From Halictus rubicundus (lineage: Eukaryota > Arthropoda > Insecta > Hymenoptera > Halictidae), in assembly GCF_050948215.1 (NCBI RefSeq), contig NC_135165.1, positions 1,166,501 to 1,230,500 on the forward strand: a stretch of DNA of 64,000 bases. The letters are read 5' to 3'. The notes beneath the pieces were generated by a model. It was not told where the DNA came from. It saw nothing but the letters and a program-made list of their open reading frames with translations, and ran no database searches. The stretch's first letter is position 1. Each line of letters starts with the position of its first letter. Positions 50,359 to 62,964 of the stretch are shown in pieces. A program made the position numbers and the translations under genes.

Positions 50359-52206
50359 GCATTCATCGGACATGTAATGTGTTCTGTAATCACTAACGCG
50401 TTTTTTACATTCGGGCCAAACTTGTAAAGCAATTGCAGTTTAATTTTTGAAACGATTAATCGTATATTCCAAGAAATAATATTTTCTATGTAGCATGTAC
50501 TAGATAACTATTCGTCACTAAGAGGACAAGACACAGAACATAGGACAAAGTTTTAATGATTAGAAGGACGATTACAGATGTTCAACAAGCGAGAACCGAA
50601 GAAAATATCTCTCTTAACACGTGAAGAATTCCAGCCGAAAGATGATAGTGTTTCCTAGCATTAAACTATTTGTTTTTTTTTTTTTTCAATTATAATGTTT
50701 GACGGATATTTGGTCTGTTTGTACCACGAGTGACATTTTCGAAGGGAGAAATTGGATTTCCGATAAAGCGAATCTAAGTTAAGCAAAAGTTATTTAACTA
50801 AGCTAACTAAGTTATTAGCTAAGCTAAGTTATTTATGTAATGATACATAACGAATGATTCTACTGGTGCGTAAACAAAAATTAGCACCACAGAGAAGGGG
50901 AACGGGAGGGAAATAGGAAAGTATTAATTGTACCGACTGACTGTTAAAATTTGTTGTAGAGCGTATATTAATTTCCTAGTCTAAGTGTATTTCCATAACG
51001 ATGCAGCGCTTTCTTCGAGGTTCAATATTTAGGGACTACTTTCGTCGATGCTTACAGTAAAGTCCGCCATCAACTGCAGTAACAATTGCGAATCTTATGG
51101 GTACTTTAACATGGTGCGCCATCGAATGAACTTAAACTTAAACAACGTTGGTCGATGGAAATTTTTAACATTTCTTTTCGAGTAATGCTGCTATTTAAGA
51201 TACGTTTTAGTACCGACAAACTTACAAGAAAAGAATAAACAGAAAGCAGGTAGCCTAACAAATAATTAGGTGCCAACGAATGGTATCTTTTGCCGTGTAA
51301 ATATTGTGGTAATGTAAAAGGATGTGACGTTTTCTATAATTAGCGTATAAGATGTATGCAACGATCAAAGACATCTCCGACGAACGTAGCCGTAACCGAG
51401 CATTAATTCTTTGTAAGCTATTTAAACACGATAACGTTAGAATAGCCAGATATTCTACGAAAGAATGATGATTGTCAATGATTCGTCGATGAATATATTA
51501 TTACAGCAATGGCCATCGCGCCAAACTAAATGTAACAACCACTGTGTCGCTAAGAGAGAAATAAACTTTATCGTAAATTAACTGAAACCAGTTTCGAGAT
51601 ATAATCATTTATTTAAATCTACATGCATAGTGTATTCAACGAGTGCCCTGATTAAAAAAAATATCGCTAACCAGTTCAATCGGTAAAGCAAAGATCATTA
51701 AAAAAATTCGGAACGCTTTTTGAATGCATTGTGTATACCATTAATTTCCAGAAAATCCCTACTCATTACACTTTATTTACGAGTAGAATTTTATAGAAAT
51801 TAATGTTCTTGGGTTAGGTAGCTAAAAAGTCCCCGATCGGGATATTGGCGCGAAATCGTTCGCTTGCTCGGCTATTTAAATTTTCAAAATGGCGCCGCCG
51901 ATTGATTGTTACGGTTAGAGGAGCAGGTCTGTTGGGTAGACACCGTGGAATCGCGATGCGTATATATCGCGAAAATATCGAAGTATCGACGGATCAGCGA
52001 GAAGAGCGCTGCTCCCCTCCCGTGAGCTCTTAGAGAAAACTGTGCGTATTGCTGTCAGTGGTCGACGAACGAAGTGTTCGGTCGACAGAGGGAAAACATC
52101 CTGAGAATAGGCTGATCACGGTGCCGCTCCGTATGACAGACGGGGCTGTCATATCCTGCAAGAACGTACCTTCATCCCCGAAACCTTCGAAGACATCAGC
52201 GCAACA
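50359..52206. other. 3' flank of ariadne-1 and promoter of synaptojanin
   Basis: AATAAA occurs near 51233 and near 51556, suggesting an ariadne-1 3' UTR of roughly 0.9-1.2 kb. The right part becomes GC-richer near 51840 and carries TTGGCGCGAAA at 51845-51855, a match to the E2F consensus. A second ATGGCGCCGCC element is at about 51889. No other gene is supported. Confidence 0.55.
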
Positions 52207-55200
52207 ATGGCGATGGGCAAAGGGTTTCGCGTCTACGAAAAGCTAAAGCCGCCTAGTCCTCATTCTCTCATACTAGAGCAACGACATCGAAAAGAGACTG
52301 TCCTCTTCGAGGCGCAAGCCGTAGCTGTTCTCTGTAAGTCCTTCGCTGGTTTATTAACAATAATTCTTTCACAAATATCCTTCGAGTCTGGATCGTTGTT
52401 TCGTGCGATTTCCGCTCGAAATTCTCGAACCGGTACCTGTCAAACTTCCGTCCTTCAACTTTTTTTTACGGAACATTGTCTCGTCTGAATCGACAAAAAA
52501 GTTTTGTTTATTTGTTATTGTTGCTAAAACACTTATACTCGATATTACAGCTGCCGAAGAGACGGAGTCGTTGAAAGGCAAATACACGAAATTATTAGAT
52601 GCTTATGGATGCTTAGGTGTATTGCAATTAAACGCCGGAGAGAATACACTATTGTACCTTGTTCTTGTTACCGGATGCTTCTCGGTTGGTAAAATAGGCG
52701 AGTCAGAAGTGTTCAGAATTACGCAGACGCATTTTGTGCCGTTGCATTACACTCAAGGTAACGAGGATCGGGTATCCGAAGTTAGGAAGGTTCTTAACTC
52801 TGGCACATTCTACTTTTCTTGGTCTGCTGGCCACCAAGATTCTCTTGATATCACTCTCAGTGCACAGAGGAGATGCAAGGCTACTACGACTGATAACAGA
52901 TTTTTTTGGTTTGTATTCTGTATATAGCAATTCTTGGAATTGAATTCGATGTTGTAACATTCGTCTCTTGATGCCAAATAGGAATCGAATGTTACACATA
53001 CATTTACTGAGATATGGAGTGGACACCAGTCATTGGCTGCTTAAAGCAATGTGTGGCAGTGTAGAGATTCGAACTGTATATGTTGGCCACAGACAAGCGC
53101 GAGCTGTTCTAATGTCTAGATTAAGCTGTGAACGTGCAGGCACCAGGTACACTTCTACATTCGTATTTATCATGTTGCTTATCCATCTACTCTTTGTGAT
53201 AGTACATTAATCGATGCGATATATTGTTACAATTCTGGTCTTTATCTAGATTCAACGTCAGAGGCACCAACGACGATGGGCATGTGGCGAACTTTGTAGA
53301 AACAGAGCAAGTCATATATTTAGACAATGAAATAACTTCCTACGTTCAAACCAGAGGTTCTGTGCCTATGTTTTGGGAACAACCTGGTATTCAAGTTGGT
53401 TCTCACAAAGTGAAAATTTCTCGCGGTTTTGAGGCGTCTGGGCCGGCATTTGATAGACATTTGAAAATGATCAAACAGAGGTATGGCCAGCAAGTGGTCG
53501 TCAATCTCCTCGGATCTAGTCTGATTGGTAACAAAGAAGGAGAAGCGATGTTGAGTCAGTTATTCCAGAATCATCATAGCATGTCGGAGCATAATGATGT
53601 GCCGCACATTTTGTTCGACTATCATCAAGAATGCAGGGGTGGAAACATGAAGAACCTCTCGAAATTGAAAGCGAAAGTAGAGAAATATTTAGAATCTTTC
53701 TCGCTGTTCTACGCTGTGAACCATACCGTTATGTACGAACAGACTGGAACCATTAGGACGAATTGCCTCGACTGTTTAGATAGAACAAATTGTGTACAGA
53801 CGTTTTTCGCGTTGGAGATACTGGGCAAGCAACTTGGTCTGCTGAAGCTGCTGGAAAAGCAGCAGATGGTCTCCAGGTTCGAGGAAGTATTTAGACAAAT
53901 GTGGATCAACAACGGCAACGAAGTGAGCAAGATATACGCTGGCACCGGGGCTATTCAAGGAAGCTCAAAATTAATGGACGGCGCCAGATCTGCGGCGAGA
54001 ACGATACAGAACAATTTGTTGGACTTTAGCAAGCAGGAAGCTATCGATATCTTATTGTTGGGATCAACATTGAATACAGAATTAGCTGATAGAGCGCGAT
54101 TACTTTTGCCCTCGAATATGCTACACGCACCACCAAGCGTTCTGAGAGAGATGTGTAAGAGGTACAACGAGTATGTCATTCCAATGAATCTTAGAGTAAG
54201 CGTTAGTACTTACAACGTGAACGGTGGAAAGCACTTTCGAAGTATAGCACACAAAGATGCCTCCCTTTCCGACTGGTTGCTAGACGCGCCCCATAAATCG
54301 ACATGTGAGTATAGCTGACTTTAAGTGTATTTTCATCCTGTATATTTAATTTTTATCAGAATTAATTTTCGCTATAACTGTGCCGTTTGTTGTAGCTCTA
54401 GTATCGGTCGAATACGATAATGTTCCTGTAGATATATTCGCAATAGGATTCGAAGAAATCGTTGACTTAAATGCTAGTAATATAATGGCTGCTAGTACTG
54501 ATAACGCGAAAGCCTGGGCAGAAGAGCTGCAGAAAGTACTTTCTCGAGACACCGAGTACGTGCTGATCACGTATCAGCAGCTGGTCGGTGTTTGCCTCTA
54601 TTTATTCATACGGCCTATGCACGCGCCCTACATAAGGGACGTGGCCGTGGATTGCGTGAAAACTGGATTCGGGGGCGCCACAGGGAACAAAGGAGCAGCG
54701 GCTATCAGATGTGTATTATATTCAACGTCTTTCTGCTTTGTCTGCGCGCACTTTGCTGCTGGACAGTCTCAGGTTAACGAGCGTAACGCAGACTACGCGG
54801 AGATCACAAGGAAAATCACCTTCCCCATGGGAAGAACATTGAATACTCACGACTACGTGTTTTGGTGCGGCGACTTTAATTACAGAGTCGACATGGACAA
54901 AGACGAGATGAAGGAGATGATCAAGCAAAACGAATTCGATCAAATATTGCAGTTCGATCAACTGAAGGTAAAGGGAAATGCATAAACATTGTATGTAGAA
55001 ACGGAGGAACGAGTATACTGAAAAATTACTTTGAAACATAGGTACAACAAGCGCAGGGAAACGTTTTCAAGAATTTCTTAGAGGGTCCTATCAATTTTGC
55101 ACCCACGTACAAGTATGATCTCTTCTCGGATGATTACGATACCAGCGAGAAATGTCGACAGCCCGCGTGGACTGACAGGGTCCTATGGAAACGTAGGAAA

Positions 55201-56296
55201 CAAGTACCTGATATTGGTTAGTATTAAAGTCAATTTTAAAATGCGACTATCTCTTTTTATCGAGTACGTACTCAAATATATCATTTTAGATTCGCCTACA
55301 GATTGGAATCCTGGAAAATTACTCCATTACGGTAGAGTAGAATTGAAGCAAAGCGACCACCGACCAGTTATAGCAATCATCGATGTAGACATCCATTGCG
55401 TGGAGCCCGAGAAACGGGAGAAAGTATTCAAAGAAGTAATAGAGGACTTGGGTCCGCCCGATGGCACCATAGTCGTGAAAGCGGTGGAAGAGTCCGATGA
55501 CATGGACAGCGTGTTCGACGAGAACTTTATGATGGCTTTGCTGCAGGATTTCTCGCATATCGGCGAGGTGATTCTGGTCAGATTCGTCGGGGAAACGATC
55601 TGGGTGACATTCAGGGATGGACAGTGCGCGTTGGCTGCAGCCAAGAAAGGCATGACTCAAGTGTGCGGCCAGACTTTGAAGTTGTCTCTGAAGTCGCCGA
55701 ATTGGGTGCAAGTAATAGAAAAGGAGATAGAACTGTGCAGCAACACTACCATCGCACAGTTCACCCCGACTTCTCCGGTGAGGAGTCCTATACATAGATT
55801 GGAACAGTTGGAGATCACAGATCGAGGTTCGCCGAGCAGAGGCAGTCCGAATGGATCGGTTCCACCGCCTAGACCAGCTCCACCAGGTAGACCATCTCAG
55901 CCACCCAAGAGCCCGTTGCAAGACCGGAAGCAGGGACCACGCGCTGGGGTGTTTAGCGTGCTGCCTAATCAATTCCCGACACAAATGTCCAGGGAAAGAA
56001 CAGGGTCTGATCAAAGCGAAAGGCTATCACCGGAATCAGCGATTTACGAAGAGATACTGGACGGATCTCCTAGTTATCCGATACCAAACCGTCCGCCACC
56101 GCCATTACCTCGTACAGACACTGCGCAAGAACCATCCAGTAGACCACCCAACTCGAAACCTCCTCCTCTGCCACAGAGACAAGCTCCTCCTCCACCTCAG
56201 CATCCACCGCCCAGTTTACCAACGTCGAACAATCCACCGCCCATACCGGCAAGGACATCGGGAGGACCACCTATTCCAGCCAGGAACCCACATTAA
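52207..56296 (+). CDS. Synj: Synaptojanin, dual SAC1 / inositol 5-phosphatase
   Basis: Polyphosphoinositide phosphatase that removes phosphate from PI(4,5)P2 and monophosphates, needed for clathrin uncoating during synaptic vesicle recycling. Exons 52207-52333, 52551-52908, 52982-53146, 53250-54304, 54396-54967, 55042-55216 and 55290-56296 join in phase to 1152 residues. The SAC1 domain covers about 60-480 with its CX5R active site in NCLDCLDRTNC near residue 390. The 5-phosphatase domain covers about 525-855, with GFGGATGNKGA, FWCGDFNYRVDM, PAWTDRVLW and QSDHRPV. An RRM-like domain follows (about 890-965: GEVILVRFVGETIWVTF), then a proline-rich tail from about 990 (PPPRPAPPGRP, PPPLPQRQAPPPP) expected to bind SH3 proteins such as endophilin. 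Both catalytic sites are intact. The gene converges on the G alpha i gene. Confidence 0.97.
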
Positions 56297-58592
56297 ATAA
56301 TTATATATGTTGTCCCATTCTGATGCAAATGATTAAGGATCCATTTAAGGATCACTGTGTAGCTAATTATTTATGAATATCGATATAGAACCCCTACGTA
56401 AAATAGACCGCTTCCGAGTTAGACCGTTGTACAGCTGTGTGTAACTTATCGCAAACCTCGAGTCTATTCTGTGATTAGCCGAAATTCCGTTTTCCATGCA
56501 CCGTGGGAATCTATACTTTCCCCTTCGCGCGCTTTCCTACACAGAGTTGGGCAATATTTAATTAATGTCCAACTTTGCTTATTATACATCAACACATGAC
56601 GCGTAACCGAGAGTTTGTTAAATACCTCAGAGATTTCGTTATGTAATAAATATAGTGAATGTGCAGAATTAGCGACGCGCATGTAGAGTTGAAAGGCTTC
56701 TTAATAGTCGTTGAGATTTGATAAGATCAAATAATTATGTTAACGAATTCTATGATGTTAAATCTGTCACATGAATATAACTGAAAGAAATTTATAGCGG
56801 TGAAATGTTAGAGAATCATCGTTGATGTGCCCTACGATTGAAGCGAACAAGCAGCCAGGATATACAATTATGTTTTCATGATGAATTAATTTATTCGTGC
56901 GAACGTCAACGCTTGTATAATTACGTATGTTTCTTGTTGCATCGTTTACTATATTTTTCTAACAGACAAAGAGAAAAATTTATAATCAATATACGGTTCT
57001 CGAGAATCAAAGAAATGGCGTGACTTATGTTTGTAAATTGATTCTATCGAATAAGAAAAAGAAATAGACAGACTCAGATAACAGTATTCTTATAAAATAC
57101 TTTCCATATAAGTATTGTATTGTATGTATAAAATATATACAATCGTTGACCAATCAATGTTCTCTTGTGTTGATAGAGTAATAGCAAATACAAGAAATTG
57201 TTATCATTGCGTAAAGAACATTAAGCAATAAACTTCCAATTTGAAAAGCACTGTCAAGAAAGAATAAAACATTGCTATATATATTTATTTTGTAGTTTCA
57301 TGTATTGTATTATTGTACATATACATATAAAGATCGATACAAGATAGAAGTAAAAATGAGATTCTATGTTTACACAACGAAAAAAGCATTCTTAATTACT
57401 TTGCAGGAATCAGAATAATAAGTACTTGATATGCGCGCGGCGTTATTCATGGAATGTTCCTCTTCCACAAGAAACCAGAAAGACAACAAATTTTACAAAT
57501 AGATTCCTTCAGCAGACACGCAAGGTCTTTAATTCAAAAAGAAATCGATGAAAATACATTTAAAAAAAAAGGTGGAGAATGTTTGTAATGGAATTCTGTA
57601 TAAAATTCAAAAAAGAAATGTAAATAGCGATGGCTTTAGTAAAAATCTCTTGTAAAATTGATGCACGGTCTTCAAATATACTAGAACAAATTGCATACGG
57701 CCATTTTATTGCTCTTCTCCATGACTTACTAAACTACGGAGATTTTTCTTTTTATATAGGAATACAAAAAAATATGTGATCTTACTAAAAAGTTCTTTTA
57801 TTTGCCTCGGTGATATAATGAGATTAATTTCGAAATTTGTAACTCCTAGCGTCGTCTTTTGTATGGAAGCTAGAGCAATAACGACAGCCTTCCTAGCATT
57901 ATTTAATAATACGTACGAAAAGACTTTACAAAAAATGGATTGTTATCAAATTTCACTTGCATAAATATATTCTGTAAACACAGGGAGAGCTGTGCCCGTT
58001 GTCAGAGTATAAACATTCACGAGAAAATTGAATGGCTTCGACCACCACAATCATGGAAATACATTTCCATTTTCATTATAGAGAGTCTTTTTAGCGAATA
58101 AATTATATACAAAAAGATACACTAAATTAACAGCTAACTAGTTTCTGGTTAATATACTAAATACAATTAGCAGAAACCAAATATCCTTTCATTTGTAAAC
58201 AGTATCTGCTATTGTCCACGAAAATGCGATATGACGATTTTGCGACTTTTCAATTTCCGATCCCCACGTGACAACAAATGTTGTATCAAAAATCCAATCA
58301 TCGAAAAGCGAACTTTCAATATATAAAATGTTACGAACTTTTGGTGTAGAAAAACAATGTCGAGACAAACAGGATCCAGTGAATCAAGTAAAATACTAGA
58401 GAAAAATGTTGTAAATATCGATAGGATGCCAAAATGAGAACGTTGCCCAGTTGGCAGACGCGTTAGTATGCACAGAACGTTTTTGATCCTAAAAATTCTT
58501 GTTCAGTCTCACGTGTATCCTTCGTGCTCTTGCGTAGGTTTCGAAACCTCGAACATGGATCTTTCGGACTTAATATAGTTTCCAATTAACGT
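56297..58592. other. Convergent 3' flanks of synaptojanin and G alpha i
   Basis: AT-rich with no supported gene. AATAAA at 56645-56650, about 350 bases past the synaptojanin stop, and another near 57230 are plausible polyadenylation signals. A minus-strand AATAAA near 57710 could serve the G alpha gene. Confidence 0.5.
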
Positions 58593-60673
58593 TTAACTCA
58601 GCAAACCGCAATTGCTTAAGTTATTTTTGATTATGACGTCGGTCACAGCATCGAACACAAATTGAATGTTGGACGTATCGGTGGCGCAAGTGAAGTGCGT
58701 GTAAATCTGTTTCTGATCTTTCCTTTTATTCAAATTCTCGAACTTCATTTGAATGTAGGAAGCGCACTCTTCGTACGTGTTCGCGCCCTTATACTCCGGG
58801 AAGCAAATGGTCAAGGGACTCCTCGTGATCTTCTCCTCGAAAAGGTCCTTTTTGTTTAAGAACAAAATGATCGACGTTTCAACGAACCATTTACTATTGC
58901 AAATAGAATCGAACAATTTCATTGATTCTATCATTCTATTCATTTCTTCGTCTTCTGCTAGTACCAAATCGTATCCGCTAAGTGCGACGCAAAAGATAAT
59001 GGCAGTGACACCCTCGAAACAGTGTATCCATTTTTTTCTTTCCGATCGTTGGCCACCAACATCGAACATTCTGCCAATAAAAAAAAATAGAAAAAGATCT
59101 TAGTAACGATATACGACCAGCAACTGATAAATATACACGGCATCTAACAACTCACTTGAAATGTAAACCCTTAAAAGAAAAGTGTGTTTCTACTATTCCA
59201 GTGGTTTTCACACGCGTCCTAAGAACATCTTGCTGCGTTGGAATGTAATTCGGTTGAGCTATGCGATCTAAAGCATTAAGGTAATACGCTGCCGAGTCAT
59301 TGATCTTGTATTCCCTACTGCGAGTGTAACAAAGCTGTACCCCTGGGTCCTGCCATAATCGTTTCATTAACAGCACTAGTTCCCCGGTTAGCTCACCCTC
59401 TTCTGCCGCCGAGGCTAGGGTGAAAAATTGCCGTGCTATGTCCTACAACATAATTAGATTTCGCTAATACCAATATATACAGCACAATATTACGTAGAAC
59501 CTACTACCTTAGGAGTATGATACCTACTGCTTTACCAGGATCCACAAAATCGATTCTAAGTTGTCCCATGGCCCTAATTATTGCCATCAGGCTTTGTATC
59601 GTGTTACTGTACACTACAGGTTTGTATTGTTCGCATTCCTCTTTATTATATCCAGTCTCGTGAATGATTTTCATTTGCTTCACTACAGTGGACTTTCCGG
59701 ATTCTCCCGCTCCTTGAAATGAAAAAACAAAACAAAACAAAACATACAATATCGTGCATCTAATGAAAAATAAACTGTGGCTTCTCGTGAACAAGTGAAA
59801 ATTCCGAAGACAATGCGTACATTTAGAAATATCGTCACATTACTTCAGAGTTCCAGAAATTCCGATCGACCTACAAAATTTTTACCGAACAGCGCGGTAA
59901 TGATAATCACGGATCGAGACGACGGCAGAAGGCAAACAAATCAGGTGGGGATCGAAGGAAACCCGGCCGCGTTATCGACATGAATCACGCGCGGCACGGT
60001 GATTCAAGTTTTCGGGAAAATCGCCCGCGCTCCGTTTCCGCGATTGCGCAAACACAATAATTGGTTGCGGAGCGGGGACGCGCGGGAGAAAGAGGAGGGC
60101 CGATTTCGAATAAAAACCGATCGCGGGCGTATAAATAGGGTAGGGCCGAGACACGGGGGAGGGGGGAAAGATACGGAACACCTTTTCGATCGGTCTGGGT
60201 GCAACGTGACCTGCCGAGTTACGACGGAGCTGCAAAAAGAAAACGAAAAAAGGCGTCGAGAGGGAAAGGTCGATTTTTGACGGGTATCGGGGACAAAAGA
60301 GATGACATCGGAACAACGGTTCACCGTGGTTCGTGGAACCGGTGGCGTTCAACCCCCTCGCCCCATAATACAGTTTCGTTCCGTTCGAACCGACATATAT
60401 AAGATATAAGATTTTTATAAGATATAAATATTCTAGGAAATTACGAACCACAAAGAGATATTCCGATGGTCGTGCAGATGTGGGGAAAAGGATGGTGCAA
60501 GGGGTTAAGGGAGACAGGAGAAACACCGGAGGAAACAGAGTATGAAGATTACCGAGCAACAGAAGCTTGACCTCGCTGGAGGCCCGTTCGCCATCGGCTC
60601 TGAGATCCTTGTCGATCTTCTTCGATCTCTCCGCGGCTTCTTTCTCGCCGGTGGTGCTCACCGCGCAGCCCAT
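58593..60673 (-). CDS. Galphai: Heterotrimeric G protein alpha subunit, Gi class
   Basis: GTP-switch subunit that couples seven-transmembrane receptors to inhibition of adenylyl cyclase. It is membrane-bound through N-terminal lipids and, in insects, also acts in spindle orientation. Exons 60673-60553, 59712-59528, 59442-59156 and 59070-58593 join in phase to 356 residues. MGCAVSTT carries the Gly2 myristoylation and Cys3 palmitoylation sites. P-loop GAGESGKST, switch I RTRVKTTGIVETHF, switch II DVGGQRSERKKW, NKKD in FLNKKDLFEEKI, and TCATDT of the guanine-binding loop are all present. Identity to Gi is clearest in NDSAAYYLNALDRIAQPNY and FVFDAVTDVIIKNNL. The tail is odd: it ends NNLSNCGLLS rather than the usual CGLF, so the cysteine that bacterial ADP-ribosyltransferases modify in Gi sits one place further from the end. 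The unusual final four residues are read from one continuous exon. Confidence 0.95.
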
Positions 60674-61654
60674 CCTCGCCGATGGTCCTCTCTCTCTGTC
60701 CACTGGAGGAGAAAGAACGGGGCACCATGCACGGCGTCTCTCTGTTCGCGGAACCCTTGGAACACACCACGGTTGCTTTTGCTCGAGCACGCTCCTGGTC
60801 CCCCGTCTAATGACACTTGTTGCACGGACGTGTGGGAACCGCCCGCACGCGGTTGCCCTCGCATACACGCACCGAATCGGACACGCACCCGCGCACACTG
60901 GCACGCAGACGTTCCCCTTGCACTCGCGCGTACTATCCACCGATACGCGTGTGCATATGTACTGTACACGGTGGGTATGTGTACATATACATATAGATAT
61001 ATTTCGCACAAGATTTCGTTCTCCGCTTTCTCGTCGAACGCGTTGACAATGGCCCGAAACTTGCGTTCCGCGCACACACAATCAACACCGAGACGATAAT
61101 ATCTATGACCGGCACCGATTCGACTCGCTCTCGTAAGTGTCCGTACCGCGACTCGCAAATGTATGCGCTAGACACGCCGCAGGACACGGCCAGGATTCGC
61201 GGAGATCTTTCGATCGTGATCGATGGGCCAATCCTGTACCAATCTACGACGACGCGTCGACCAATCGCGTGCTCCACTTCGGTCAGGCCCGCGCGATCCT
61301 TCTGGCGCCATCTGACGCGCGAACCGCATGATTCGAGGGATCGATTATTATGCGGAGATCCCTCTCTGCGTTCCATTTCGCTCGTGACCCAATATTTGGG
61401 CCTACGGGCCCCCCTCCCTAGGTCCTATGGCTGCGCTCGATTTCGTGGAAACAGATGTTTACGAGAGCCTGTCCTCCGACTTTATGGCTATCGATTCGTC
61501 GAAATGGGATTGTTTTATTCACTACGATTTTATAATGTTACCTAGCTAAATTGCTTATTTTTCCTTAGCTGTGGCATTTCTATTGCAGGACGCATCTGCG
61601 CAAAGCGTAAACCGGAGTTGGAGGATTCGAATCGAGCGATTTCCCGCTAAACGA

Positions 61655-61903
61655 TTAACCCTTCGCACTCGGCGCTATTTTCATTCTAAAACTAAATTTT
61701 TCTTCCGTCTTAGAATATTCTCATTTTATTCGTACGAAACTGATTCGATTTCCACATACAATATTTAAATGTTTAGTAGTCTATTGAATAGAAATTTTGT
61801 AATGTAACAAATATTTTGTAATATTTTTTGTAATTTCCTTGAAACATTGCCACAACAATTTCTAGTGGTGCTTCAGAGTCACCACTCGAGTGCTAAGGGT
61901 TAA
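61655..61903. mobile_element. piggyBac-like MITE with TTAA target sites
   Basis: The left end is TTAACCCTTCGCACTCGG and the right end, reverse complemented, is TTAACCCTTAGCACTCGA. Both TTAA target copies are intact. The termini agree at 16 of 18 positions including TTAA. The element is about 249 bases, AT-rich inside and without coding capacity. TTAA target and CCCTT-type termini are hallmarks of piggyBac-superfamily elements. Confidence 0.75.
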
Positions 61904-62118
61904 CACTAGGTATACGGGACCCGTCAAAACGACGGGTTCTAATATTTTTAATTTACGATTATTGTGAAGATCTATCTACGTGGAATTACTCAACAAACTT
62001 ACTTCCTTAGGTATACATTATTTGAAAAATGGCTGAAAACTTGGATAGACACATTCTTCTTATTTTTATAGAGTAATGTAAAATACTCACTTTTAATGCT
62101 CCGTGAACCTAGTGTTCA
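61900..62118. mobile_element. Second TTAA-type MITE, abutting the first
   Basis: The left end TTAACACTAGGTATACGG uses the same TTAA that ends the neighbouring element. The right end, reverse complemented, is AACACTAGGTTCACGG and is flanked by a decayed target copy. The 16-base termini agree at 14 positions. Just inside the left end the palindrome ACCCGTC-AAAAC-GACGGGT forms a perfect 7-base-pair hairpin. No coding capacity. Confidence 0.6.
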
Positions 62119-62964
62119 TGCTTTTTGCGTGGCCTATATATGTGGAGTTGTGAACACACACGCACCGTGTCACGATCAATTCAGACGAATGCTTTTCTCG
62201 ACTATTTATTCGTACGATCCTGCTTTACAAACGATGACGGAGGGACGTAGTATGATAGACATAGGGTCGTCGGTACTCGGACCCTGATCCAATTTCATTC
62301 AATTGTCGGGTTGGTCTATTTATAAGTTCCATTCGTGACACCCTCATTGGTTTCAGAATGTCACTGTGTACTTTCCAAAATTCAGTCGTAAATGGTTTAC
62401 GATATGGCCGTCTCGACCATTCCCATTTCGGGAATAATTACGCCGGCAAAAAAACGAACGGAAAAAAGATTGCATAGGGTGCCGAGGAACAAACCTCGAG
62501 CGCAAAACCCACCAAACCTGTATAGCACTTGATTTCTATTCAATAGGGACTAGAGGGTCCGTGCCGGAAACTGCATAGGACCTGTTAGGTACAAGGACTC
62601 GCATAATCTGCGCTCGCTCGATGTTTTGTTGAATATCTATCGATTTGTTAACACTTTAGCTAACGGGAGTTTATTAATAATAACATCAAGCATGATATGA
62701 AACTTGCAGCATCAACAACACTATGAAGCACAACCGATCAGCGCGGGAACACCTGGAAATCAAGCAAAAAAAAATTCATACTCGAAGCTTTCAGAGAGAC
62801 AAACCCGATCCCATCCGAATAGAATTTAATACTAACCGTTGTTTGTTTTCATTCTAAACGTACATATGTTTGTACACCTAATCGACGTCCTGCGACCGCT
62901 GTTTCGAATCAGTCGAATCGGCGAGTCTCTTCGGGGTCGGATATATCGGTGGCCGAGCAGGATC

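Larger units (their letters stand above)
60674..62964. other. 5' region of G alpha i and intergenic DNA
   Basis: The left part, up to roughly 61.4 kb, is GC-richer and is probably the 5' UTR and promoter of the G alpha gene. The open frames read there on both strands are not supported as genes. The middle contains two abutting MITE-like elements (61655-61903 and 61900-62118). The rest shows nothing I can name. Confidence 0.5.

Noticed and set aside
55319..56014. Minus-strand open frame of 231 codons
   Set aside because: Antisense shadow of the last synaptojanin exon, which carries the 5-phosphatase end, RRM and proline-rich tail.
59972..61545. Long open frames on both strands (up to 369 codons) around the first G alpha i exon
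   Set aside because: They run through intron 1 and the GC-rich 5' region of the G alpha i gene; low stop-codon density explains them and only 60673-60553 has homology.
62648..62680. TTAACACTTTAGCTAACGGG, resembling the left end of the second MITE
   Set aside because: Only the first seven or eight bases match and no partner terminus was found within several hundred bases.
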